Assembly: GCF_001949145.1 (NCBI RefSeq)
Contig: NW_019091410.1
Location: 601,790 to 665,789, forward strand
DNA length: 64,000 nucleotides
Source of the DNA: Acanthaster planci
Taxonomy: Eukaryota > Echinodermata > Asteroidea > Valvatida > Acanthasteridae
Direction of reading: 5' to 3'
Shown here: in pieces, positions 1 through 12,000 of the stretch
Layout of the letters: each line of letters opens with the position of its first letter
How positions within the stretch are numbered: position 1 is the first letter of the stretch
Notes under the pieces: model-generated
What the model saw: the letters and a program-made list of their open reading frames with translations, nothing else
The model's database searches: none
Told to the model about the DNA's origin: nothing
Translations under genes and position numbers: made by a program

Positions 1-46
1 ACTTCATTATTTATAAATTGGTTTGGAATGAAATAGAAAAACATAC

Positions 47-3000
47 CTTGAGTGCAAAGAATCTCTTTTTCTTGTCAATGATATTGTTTTCTCCAGTTAA
101 GTGGTCGTCTGGCCCTGGATCGAGATAACTGAAGTCACAGGTGATCTGTAAGAGAGACAGACAAATGTCCACTTTAAGTTTTCTGTGAAGCTCTGATGTA
201 AAACACATGCCTCTTATCATCTTGGGTTGCCACATACTTTCATGTTTATGCAAAGGAACATGCCTTTGATGGTTGCAATAGATCACAGTTACACTTCAGT
301 ATGTCTAATTTCAATCAAGGCAAACATTTTCAGAAGGCGCTCACACAATAGTTGAGTGCTGTGTCGTAAAGTTTAACAGACCACTCTCATTTTGCCTAGA
401 AGTTTATCTAGGGGCCAAAATTTGTAGAAATATCACCTTTCGGTTAGTTTTCAATATCACCTCAAATTCGTTGAAAATGGACATTTGACTCATTCATTTT
501 AAAGGGTTGTGTTTTCATTTAGTACTTTGCAGTATGCATCCTTATCTGGTGGTCTGATAGCTACATGGGATTTTTAATACTTTGTGAATTATTAAGTAAA
601 ACGATTACGATGCGGTTACACCATGGATAAATCTCTTTCTTGAGTATTTGTGGTTCTGAGAAGAACCGGGGAATAACTCGACGTTTCGAACAGTGTACTC
701 TGTCCGTCTTCAGGAGACTGCAGGATTCTAACTGGGAGTGGAGCTTATATGGTGTAGAGAGGGATCCAGATGTAGGGATTAGCTCGGTGAGGCGTTAAGG
801 CGGGAACAACGGATGCTGCTCTGGATCCTGGTACTGCATGACCTGAGTGTGTGCTTACTCAAGTGTGTCAGTTGGGGTTTGCAATGGGAGCTAATCCCTA
901 CATCTGGCGACGGCCAACCATACTTTTAGCCGCCACTTGTAACAAAAATGTGACTGTGACATTCAAAGAGCAGACCCTATTACAAAGTTCCACTTTTATG
1001 TATCCAAAGTCCCAAGTAAAATTGTTTTGGATTATCAATGAAATGTTCACCCTCTCCAAGTCCACTTTTTTATCGCTGTCAACAACAAACAGAACAATAT
1101 TGGGAAGTCAAAAGTCTGCCAGAAATCATAATGTTCAATCTCTTGCTGTGCTCCGTGATCAGATGTGTCATTTTGCAGCTGCCAAAGGCACCATTATAAT
1201 TCGCCTTCACGCCCTTCAGTTCAACCATGTTATACATGCATTCTTCATAATCCAACCTTGTGGCTGCAAGGTCGCATGAATTTAAAAAAGGTACTAAAAT
1301 CAATGTATGAAAGTAAGATTATACCTCTAAATCTGGATGGTTTGGGTCGCTGTGCGATTTCTTGGAGCAGTGGTCAAGCACTAACAGTGCGGCGTCTGGC
1401 ATCTTCTTAATCAACTTCTTCATGGGCGACAGGCCTTTGTCATTACGATTGCTAAGAGCCGACTCCCAACTTTCATAATAGAGACAAAGACAATATGGCA
1501 AGTGTCCACACAAAGTTGTTTGAAAATACAGACCCATCATCAAGGTAGAAATTTCAGGTTTGAGTGGTTTGAGGGGAGGGCTCTTGATTATGATGTGTGG
1601 TCTGTCAAAAACAAACTCTTCTGCGTAGCCAGTGTTTTTTTTTTAATATCTTTTTCTCTGCAGGTGTTTTCATTCTTTAAATGAACATTCATTAGTAAAA
1701 TATACCCATTTAAAATGATGTCGAAACGGTGTGATGGCAAGCAGAAATGGGTAAATGGTCCGTGAACAGCTGAACAAAGAAAACTTGGCTGTTAAGAACA
1801 TATTTAGCTCATATCTTAGCCATTTTTCTAAGTTTCAACATAAAATCTTCGGAGATGGACGGCAAAAGTCTAGTGTGTTTGAAGAATATTTTTGACACAC
1901 TTAGGCCTGCAAATTTGCAAAAAAAATGATTACAAAAAATACCCTAGACCATCTTTCAATGGTAAACTGGAGATTTGTTTTAGTTAAACAGAAAATGCGG
2001 AAGTTCTGTTGCTGACTGATGTTTTGTTAATTGGTTCAATTGCATGACCTATTTTTTTGCCAAATCAAAAAGTGGAACACCAAAAACATTTAAACGATAT
2101 CCAGAAATGAAAGTTGAAAGGATAAAAGTTCTCACTCCTTGCTGGTGACAATGGCCTTGGCTATCTCTAGATGCTGATTCTCGATGGCATAGTCAAGAGC
2201 ATACAGCCCCGCCCGGTTGCAGTGGGTCAGCTCTGCTCTAGCTGCCAAGAGAAGTTTGGCGACCAGCTGATGTCCGGCCTGACAGACCAGGTGCAAGGGG
2301 GTGTTCTGGAAAGAAATACAATTCTGAGAATGCTAGAGGATGACCCTAATTGAGAAACCGCTTCGTCTTCCCGGTCATAGCCATTTTATTCTGTCCTTGT
2401 GGTCTTTGGTGGATTGGAAAGAGGGAAGGGCATAATCCCCTCACAAAAAGAGGTCAAAGGTTACATGAAGAAATTTCACCTTTTTACCCCCTCCTCCCAA
2501 CTAGAACATTCTGGATTAACCCTCCTTGTGGGCGGCTTACAATCTGAATTAGTTTTGGAAACAAAGTCTCCAATAGATCACAGCACAAATCTCTATTGTT
2601 TTCTTAATTGCTTGGCAGAAGGGACCTAGACCACTTTTAAAAGTTGCTGACTTCAAATCGAGGATCAGCGCTGTAGTTTAGTCGGTGACAAGTCCCTGTA
2701 AGTCCATCACAAGTCATCCAGTGACAGGTCAAGTCACAAGCTTTCCAAATGGGCCCTGGCATAATCTATGTCACAGTTCGCTCTGTTACCAGTCACTGGT
2801 CTAGTGGAAGAACTTGTCACCGACTTGTTTATTTTGGGGACGTGCTGGGAAAACTCGACTGAGAATATGTAGCCAATTCAGTAATGTTCCGGATCTCAGG
2901 CCATTTTCCAATACTCGACTTGGGCTCCGTCTCAGGCTTCAACTGTTTTTTTTTTTAATTTCCTGACTTTGAGGTTATAAGCGCAAGAGTAAGTCTGATA

Positions 3001-6000
3001 GTGCCACAAAACATCCAGTGAGATGCAAAAGAGCCAAACATTACAGTATTTCAATTTACAAGTTAAACGCTTCAGGCCCACAATTGAGGATTGGTTTCCT
3101 ACCCAAAGCCTGAGAGGGAGACGAAGTTGAGTACTGGAAAACGGCCTAATTCTTGAAACGTAACCATAAATCTTAGTTCCTTACGGAGGACCTGAGGACT
3201 TCATCTTGCAGTATGTGCTATACATTTTTAAAAGAGGAGAAAACTAAGGACCGTGGTCTAAGTGATTCTAATGCTATGAAAAACAAATCTAACTCTAACC
3301 TTTTCTTTGTCGAGAGCATTGATGTCCGCATTGTTTTCAATCAGGACGGTTACAGTGTGCACATGATTCTTGCTCGCAGCGAGAGCTAATGCCGTCTTCC
3401 ACTCATCATTTCTAAGAGCAAAGGTAAGACAACGACTTGAGGTTAATCAAGTGAGATTTAGACCTACGGGACATGGCTGGAATGCCAGCATAAAGGATTC
3501 ACGAATGCAGTCAATATTTATATATGGTCTCTGTGAACAATTGCTCCCTCAGTGGTGAAAAGGAGAGAAGTTGGGCCGACACTGGAGTTCAGTTTTTGTC
3601 ATGTATGGCAACGACAAAAGTTGTACCTTTAATAAGTTATACAACAAAAACAAAGAATTCTATTTGAAAATAATTTTTCAGCCAGCCACATCCAGCAAAT
3701 AGGAAAGTAATTTTAATTTCAAGGATGCAATTTGACAGTGTTTTCAAATTAACAACAATATTTTTGACAGGAGAGAAAATGTGCAAGTAGGTTTGTGTGG
3801 AACTTGAAATGTAGACGAATGCTTTTTTTTTAAGTTCTGAGTTCGTTCAATTTCCCACAGAAATCTGCATTCTGACAATGTCTGGTGCTGCGTACTTGCT
3901 GGCAATATCAGCACCTGTGTCCAACAGGAATCGAACGATACTTGGATGACCATTGTGACTCGCCAACAGGAGTGGCGTCATTCCGTCCATGTCGTCCGTA
4001 TTCAGGAGATTGGGGGAGTGCTGTAGAAGGATCTTGACACAGGCAAGGTGACCGAACCTGGTAACGGAGAGGTGGACACCAATGCTCACTCATACGTGTC
4101 ACTCCATCTAGCATCTAGAGTTGCAAGTCACTTGAGCCACTTTTGAGTTGAAGGCCTTTGAGAGAATCTTGCATTATGCAAATCTTCAATGGCACTCGAT
4201 CCCTCTGTTTTTCACCATTGTACTGTCAATAAGCCATTTGTGAGTTAAATTTGAATAAAATCTGGTGCACTGAGTTATCTGAGTGCACATAAACATAACA
4301 ATTTGAATTCCTCAGACCAAAGACACTGTTGCTATACCTCGTGATTCGGGGCAAGCTTTTGCATAGCGACCACCTTCTCTGGATTGGACTGGTTCCTTTG
4401 TGCCCTTCTTATCCATGAAGAACAGTGTATTGTTGCAAGGCGTCTCTTATGTAACTAAGCAAAAGCTTGCCCTGAATCACGAGGTATAGCAACAGTGGTT
4501 TTAGTAAGGAGAATTCAAATTGTTATGTTTACTTGAATTTAAGGAACTCAGATTTGGGTCAAAGTTAACTTGCAAAAGGCTTATTGGCATTGGGATGCCA
4601 ACCTGAGTGTTGCATCCAAACAGCTCAATTTTGTTTTTCTGATTTAAAAATTTTTAAAAATGAAGAAAAGAGATTCTTTTCGTGATATTTGCACAAACAG
4701 AGGCAATGGTCAGCAAACACTTTACTTTCAGGTAATCCACAGCAGAAGCACAGAGGCGGACATGAATGCAAAGTCCCACAAAGTCTTCACAATCAGATCT
4801 AAAGTTCTTCAGTTTCACAGCTTCCCTGTACCATTTACAGGCATGTACCTGATTGTTCTTTCTGAAATGGCAACATTCAAGTTGTGTGGGCTTGAGATAT
4901 TTGAGCCTTACACTACCTTGTTCAGACTGCCAAACTGAACTACTGTCCCAAAGATTAAGAATAACACACACAAGTCAGTGATAAATTATTTTTCAATAAA
5001 ATCAGCCTTCTCTGCCAGAAAAAAAATAGGAAGCACTCTCTGCACAAACCTTATCGAATAATGAGAACGCCAAGATGAACCTACCTTAATGTATGTAGCT
5101 GAACAGGGCAAACATGCAAAATAGCATGAAGAAAATAAATATAACAAAGCAAAAAATGGCCATTTGATTAATATAAAACACTGATTGATACATATCAAAA
5201 AATCTGGCACATACACCTGTACTTGTAGGCCTTGCAGTACTTACTGACAGGCAATATGAAGGGGTGTCTTCTCCTCATTGTCTCTGGTGTCTACTTTGGC
5301 ACCTTTGACTAGCAACAAATTCAATAGCTGTCAAAGAGATATAGAAATGGTACAGTTTCTGAATTTACTCTTTTAAAATTACAATTTTTTTGAACAATAT
5401 GCCATGATAAATAGCTGAATTTTATTTCTTAAATGATTTTTCCAAATCACAGAAATGAATGGGTAAAAGGGGTGTGATGGTTACTCCAAACTTGAAGTAA
5501 CCATATACAGAAGTCATTAACATTGGACAAAGGCATCTGAGGGTGGCATTGGTGTTAAAACACATTGAGTAATGTTTGAGGTGTAACACCCCCTTGGTTT
5601 GTTATGCAGTAAATTAGGAGTCAGTTACAACTCAAACCACATGCCACGCACACATGTACCATAGTTTTGGGGAAAATGATAGTTATAATGGGGATGAATT
5701 CTTTGTTTTCTTTGTCCCTACGATTCGGTCCAGAATTTCCATACAAAAGAAGCCGTCCTTTCAATGCAAGGCCAGTCAGGGCACAAATAATGAATTCTTA
5801 GGGAACAAAATGTGACAAAAGAGTGACTTTATAACAGTAATATCTTAACATCTTGAGACTTAAGATTCCATTCACTTTGATGGGCTCATTATCGGCATGC
5901 ACCGATATGTGATGGCTCGTTTCAGTGGTTAAATCAGTGGTGAGTTCAGTGGTGATTGTTGTTAAGTTAAAAAATACATGTACCTCAAAAATCCTCTTTT

Positions 6001-9000
6001 TTCTCGCACGATCCTCTTAGGATTTACAACCAGACTTGCTTAAAACTCTGGACTTACCGCCACGTTAGCGGTCTCAGCTGTGTAGTGAAGCACCGTTTGA
6101 TCCATCCTGTCTTCAGACTCCAACAAGCCCAATCCTGTTGCTTCAAAGAGCACGCTCACAATCTCCGAGTGCCCCATCTCTACGGACCAGTGGAGGCAGG
6201 TTTTCCGCTCGCAGTCACGCAGGTTGAGGTCTGCTCCCCGTTGTATCAGAAGCTTGACTATCTCAACGTGCCCTCGCCAGCAGGCACAGAGTAGGGGGGT
6301 GAAATGGTCCTTTTCCCGGGCATTAATATCAGCACCCTGATGAACCAATTTTTTTGGTCATTCTCCAAATGTCATGTTTTGAGGGAATTACGCTCAGTGT
6401 TGCAAATTCAGTGTTGTTATAAGGAATCTGCAAAACACCTTTGAAATACAGTGCCAGAGTGCACTAAGCCCATGCAAAGACAAAACAGAATTGTGCACAT
6501 TCAAACGTAAACTAGTCAAGTATAATTTGATTAAACTCCGTGCTGTATGTGAACCAGTGCAATACCTCATTGTGAACCTTCAGAACAGATCCCATAGGAT
6601 ATCACACAGCACCATCTTACGCTGTAAAAAGGAATTTGCCATTGCCAATTTTGCATTATAAAAAAATCAGGTTGTACTCACTTTGTCTAAGAGAAGCCCA
6701 ACCATGGCGAGACGGTTGTACATTGCAGCTCTGAAATACACACACAAGATGTTTAAAGCACATCAATTAATAAATGAAAGTTTTTTGGTACTAGCCCTGG
6801 ATGGCAACCATTTTCATTGGAATAAATGTCAACTCCAATTAGGATCAAGAGGAAACAGGAATATTAATTTAAATAGTTAAGTTCTTAAGGAATTTTTTCT
6901 TCGTTTTGCTTGGCATGATGTAGAGCATTTTCACTTTTAATGTCAGTACAAGAAATCTTCTTAAAATGATTTCTGTCATGCCACTGCAATTCAGTTGGAC
7001 TGCGAGAAAGGTATGAACAATGAAACCTTTGATTCCATTCAATTTGATTAATTACTAAACAATTTTCAGTTGGTTGTAAGGTGTGTCTTAACCAAAACGT
7101 GATACAGTATTCAGTACAAAGCATCATTTAAACTTAATAACCAACTCAAGATTAATTGTTCAATGAACTATTCAAAGAACTTGAGTGATTAAAAAGGGTA
7201 AGATTTTATTGAGGTTCAATTTATCAAGAAACCAAGAGTACAGCCTTAAATGAGTTACACTTGGTCAGCAGATGCAGTCTTGTTGCCTAAAGGTTGCGAA
7301 GTTGAAAAAAAACAATGCTTGTGTCAGGCCAGCACAACAAGAGGTAACGTTTTGAGACTTTCCAATCTTCCAATCAACCGTGACCAGGACGGATAAACAA
7401 CCTAACTGTGAAGTAATCATTTGAATGAAGTGAGGGCTACTTCCTACCGGTGGAGTGGTGTCATGAGTTCGTTGTCCCCCTTTTCGATGGTAGCTCCAAA
7501 GTCTAAAAGTAAATTAGCAATGTCCGTGTTGCCAACCACAGCTATGAGGTGAAGAGGTGTGTGGCCCATTCCACACTGTGCATTCACATCTGCCCCACTA
7601 TCCAGGAGAAATTTCACCAACTGGAAATAAGAATTCATTTGAAAGACCCATATTGTGATGAGGAAAGACAGTATGTGTAGTTATTACAGTGTATTACGGA
7701 AGCAGTTTTTCTTTGATTGTCAGGAATTTTAGTCATCTCTCCAGTTAAGAAAACCCGTTCTACCGTATGCACCTTAACATTTTATCTTGAGACAAACAAG
7801 TATCATTGGTTGGGGGAATAAAAGCTGACATCCATTTTAAGGTACAAGTGGACCATAACTTTTTTATTTTGGCAGAAAACAAGTATAAAAATGTAACGAT
7901 ACGAAAAAAGCCTAATGACTTCCCGTAGTTGTTTTGAGGCTCATGAGCTAACTGACTCATAGGACAGGTTTCGGTGGTTCAAGTACGGTGTGGCTGAGCA
8001 CACTAAACTTTCCATCTTTCAAGCTCTTCTTTTAAGTGATAGTTCGTTACAGTCATTTGCAAAAGTTTAGGACCACCCATACAAAATGCATTAACCTGAA
8101 GAAAAACCAAACTGAAACCAATCAATTATGGCAACTTATGTTGATTTCAAAGTGTAACCTTAGTATTTTGGTTAAACAGCTATTTGATTACATTTCCATG
8201 ATTTGACATGTTAACAGTCTAATATTTAGTGTGTGATTACTTAGACTAGCTTTTTTACCCATGCTGCCTTACAGACAGAATGTCATACAAGATCTGCCTT
8301 TGCAAAGCAATTGATGCAAATGGGCTCATAGTATGACTCTGATGTTATCACCACTGTAAAAACTATCTTATATTATGTAAACATTCAATAAAACAATGTA
8401 ATGCAGGCCAGAACCAATGACAGAAAAACCAACAAAATACTGGGTGGTCTTTTGCAAATGACTGTAGTTGGCATTTCAGTTTGTAATAATGCTGATAAAA
8501 TGTCACCAATTTCTGAAACAATGGTCAGAATTTACTGTTAAAATTTAAAAAAAAACACCAAAGTTTCACAAAAAGCAGCCTCAAAATGATAAGAATAGCT
8601 GTCTAAAAATGCCTACCTCTTTGCAGCCGTTACTGATGGCAATGTGCAGCACGGTCTTCATTTCATTATCGGTATGCAGCAACAAGTCACATGCCTTCAA
8701 GCCTTGACTGGGTGCTGTCAGAATAGGATAATCAAAATTGTACCAAATCTTGTCTCCATAAATGAACCTCAAATAATCCAAAACATGTGCATGCCCCAAA
8801 ATGTTGCTTGTTCCTGATACATGTACATTTCTTCAAACTTTTGAGCAGCCTGAATTCAAAGTTGGATGTCAAATTGCCACTACTGTTTGTTTGTTGCAAA
8901 TATTTAGCCAGTGCTGTTTTGCAACTGAACAACCACCACAACCACAACCACCACCACCACAATGTCAACAATAACCACAGCCACTGTAACAACCACCACC

Positions 9001-12000
9001 ACCAAAAGCCACCACCATCACCTTATCAACAACCACCACGACCATAACAATAACCACAATCACTGTAACAACCACAACAACCACCACCACCAGCCACCAC
9101 CATCACCTTAACAACAACCACCACAACCACCAAAACGGCAACAATAACCACAACCACAGTAACAACCACAACAACCACCACCACCACCACAACCACAACA
9201 ACCACCACAACCAAAACAACCACCATAACCTTAACCACCACAGTGCCAATAACTACCACCAGCACCACAACCATCACATCCACAACAACAACAAAACAGA
9301 ATACCTGATTGTAATACACAGTGGATGAAGCTCTGATGCCCCACTGCGCATGCCATCATTACTGCCGTCATGTTACTTACTTCTCTGGCTCCAATATCAA
9401 CACCATTGTTAATCTATTATTGAACATAAAAAAATATGAATTTGAGAGTTTCTAATTCTTATGAAATGTACACTGACAACTGGTATATCCCACGGAGTTG
9501 TATGTTGTTTGTCCTCGGAAAGATTTTCAGCATTTAATTCAGGATCAGCTGTGATGAATTGATTCAAAACAACCCAGCTTTGGGGGTTTAATGCACAGCA
9601 ATAATCAAACCTGCAACCCATGCTGCAAAAGGAACTTGAAAATCCTCACTTTTTGGAAACATCTTCTGAGAATTTATAAAATGTGGCAGTTTTTTAAATG
9701 GGTGATCAGAGAAGCAAAATGCAAGATGGCAGATATGGAACACCGTAGAGAGTCCCATCCCAAAGGTTGGACTTACCAGCAACTGGCACACATCTATGTC
9801 ACCGCTGATGGCAGCCATGTGCAGGGGCGTCATCAAATCTTTGTCGAATGCCTTCACCTGGTCTTTGTCATATTCTAATAAAACCTTCAAAAAAAGTGAA
9901 GAATCATTTACAATCACTGAAGACTCTTGTTGAATCATCAGCCAAGGGCAAGTTTGAACGAGGACCACAGTTAACCATGGTTCAACCCTCTCTCATTGAA
10001 CTCACATTAGTCTACAATGGTTTGACTAGTCTAGTCAACTATTCACAACCAGCCTATCGACGTTGGCCGCATCATTCGTTGCCATAAATTGGTTTTCATA
10101 GCACAGTGCAGAGAGGACTAGTTATAAGAGAAATGCCAGAAAAACAGTTATGTCACTAGTGAACGACCAGTTTCACTTTTGTTGTTGCTATTTTGCTCTT
10201 CCTGCAGCCAACCCTTTTCCCCTTCTGCCTAGAGCACTGACAGTGGTTGACTAGGATTGTTTATTTCACATGCACTATCACGAACCAAGCATTAGCTAAC
10301 TATAGTGGTCTTTGATTGAACTTGCCCCAGTGTGTCCAAAGATAGAACAGGTGCAGAATTACCATGAAGCCATCACAAACTTTAGTTCCATCAATCAGAT
10401 ATCACAGTCTTTTACCAGAAGATTTACCCTATTGCTTCCACAGTGCATTTAATCTCAATGGAGTCAGGTTGGTGTAGTGGGTCTTTTCTCGCCTTCCACC
10501 TCTAGATCTGTGGTCCGGTTTCAATTCCCGTCTTGGTCCACAGTGTGGATTGGGTTTTCAGTTCCTGCGTGATTCCCACCTCTAAAACTGTAACTACTTT
10601 TCATTGTCTCTTCTCAAGAGGTTTCTTCAGGCTTGCGAGCTACAGTGCTTAGGGTGCTTTTGAGCAATCCTTGGTGTCATCCCCCGAAATGAATGCATGT
10701 AATAATAATCCCAAATAGTACAAAATTAGCACAAATACATTATTATTATTTGGAGACAGCTACTCTAATCTACCCCAGGGTTAGAGCCTGTGAGACTACC
10801 CACCCTGATGATGTCTGCATGTCCCCTCCGTGCAGCCAGGTGGATGGGCCTCTGGCCAAGGTGGGTGGATGCATCACAGCTGGCGCCATTTTTCAACAGC
10901 AGCATGGCAGCCTCCAGCCAGCCGTACCGGGCTGCCAGGTGAAGAGGAGTGAAGCCCGTACTGACCGCAGGGAGGTCCACATCTGAAATAGGCCAAAAGG
11001 GGAAAAAGTACCTCCACTCATCAATAACATGTATCAAGTGATGCAGGGACGTCACTTAATTGCCACCCCGTTTATATGCCCAATTCATGGATGTTTCCAC
11101 CATCCACAGCCGATTGTCTTGTTTTTCTAATTCACGGTTGTGAAAGTATTTTTCAAAAAAGTTAAGCGAAATTGGAGATTTCATGCAAAATCAACCTCGT
11201 GCAAAGCGATTAGGCTATCGCACGGATCGGCCGATCGCGCCCAAGTTAAAACCTGGTAAAGGTGAAGGTCAAAACAAACAAGTAACAGTTATTAAATGTA
11301 CACCAATCAGAGCATTTTACACTGAAGTGTACGTGACACAGCAATTTGATGACCACACAAAGCTACAATCTCTGCAGTCAATGCAGCCTGATCAAACCAA
11401 ACATAATTTCTAAGCATGCCGATAAGTCAGCAACTGAGGGCAAACTTGACAAAATAAATAGTTGTAATAAGGCTTAATCGTTCCTAAATCTACGCAAGAG
11501 TAAAATGACTCACCCTTCGATCGTCAGATCAAAATCCTTCACATATATGATACATCTATGCCTGAAAACTCGAACAAAGTTCTCTTTATTTTAAGCAAAA
11601 GCTTTGCATCGAAATAAGGTCCAAGTCTATGCGGTAACTGTCATTTGGCGCAATACGATCTTTACCATGGAGCTTTAAAAACTTATACTTTTGCCGGATG
11701 TAAACACACTGCATTCACGTGGTAACCGTTTTACAACTTGTAGATTACTATGCAATGGACTGCACCCCTTAGTGCATATCTGGTCTGAGATCTCTTGACA
11801 CCAACTATTTACGATGCAGAAACTATTGGGTCAATCCATTTTGTTATTCGGGGTGGTACTAATTACTAGCTAAAACAAAATACCTGCAAGCGAGTAATTC
11901 ACTCAAATTATCGACAATTTAACTCATTTTATTTCATTATTATCATGAAATATTTTGACAGATCAAAATGATGAGATATTGATCTAGTAAAGACTTGTTG

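Noticed and set aside
8787-9319. His/Asn-rich and Val-rich open frames
   Set aside because: Translation of the AC/GT simple repeat; no exon signals.
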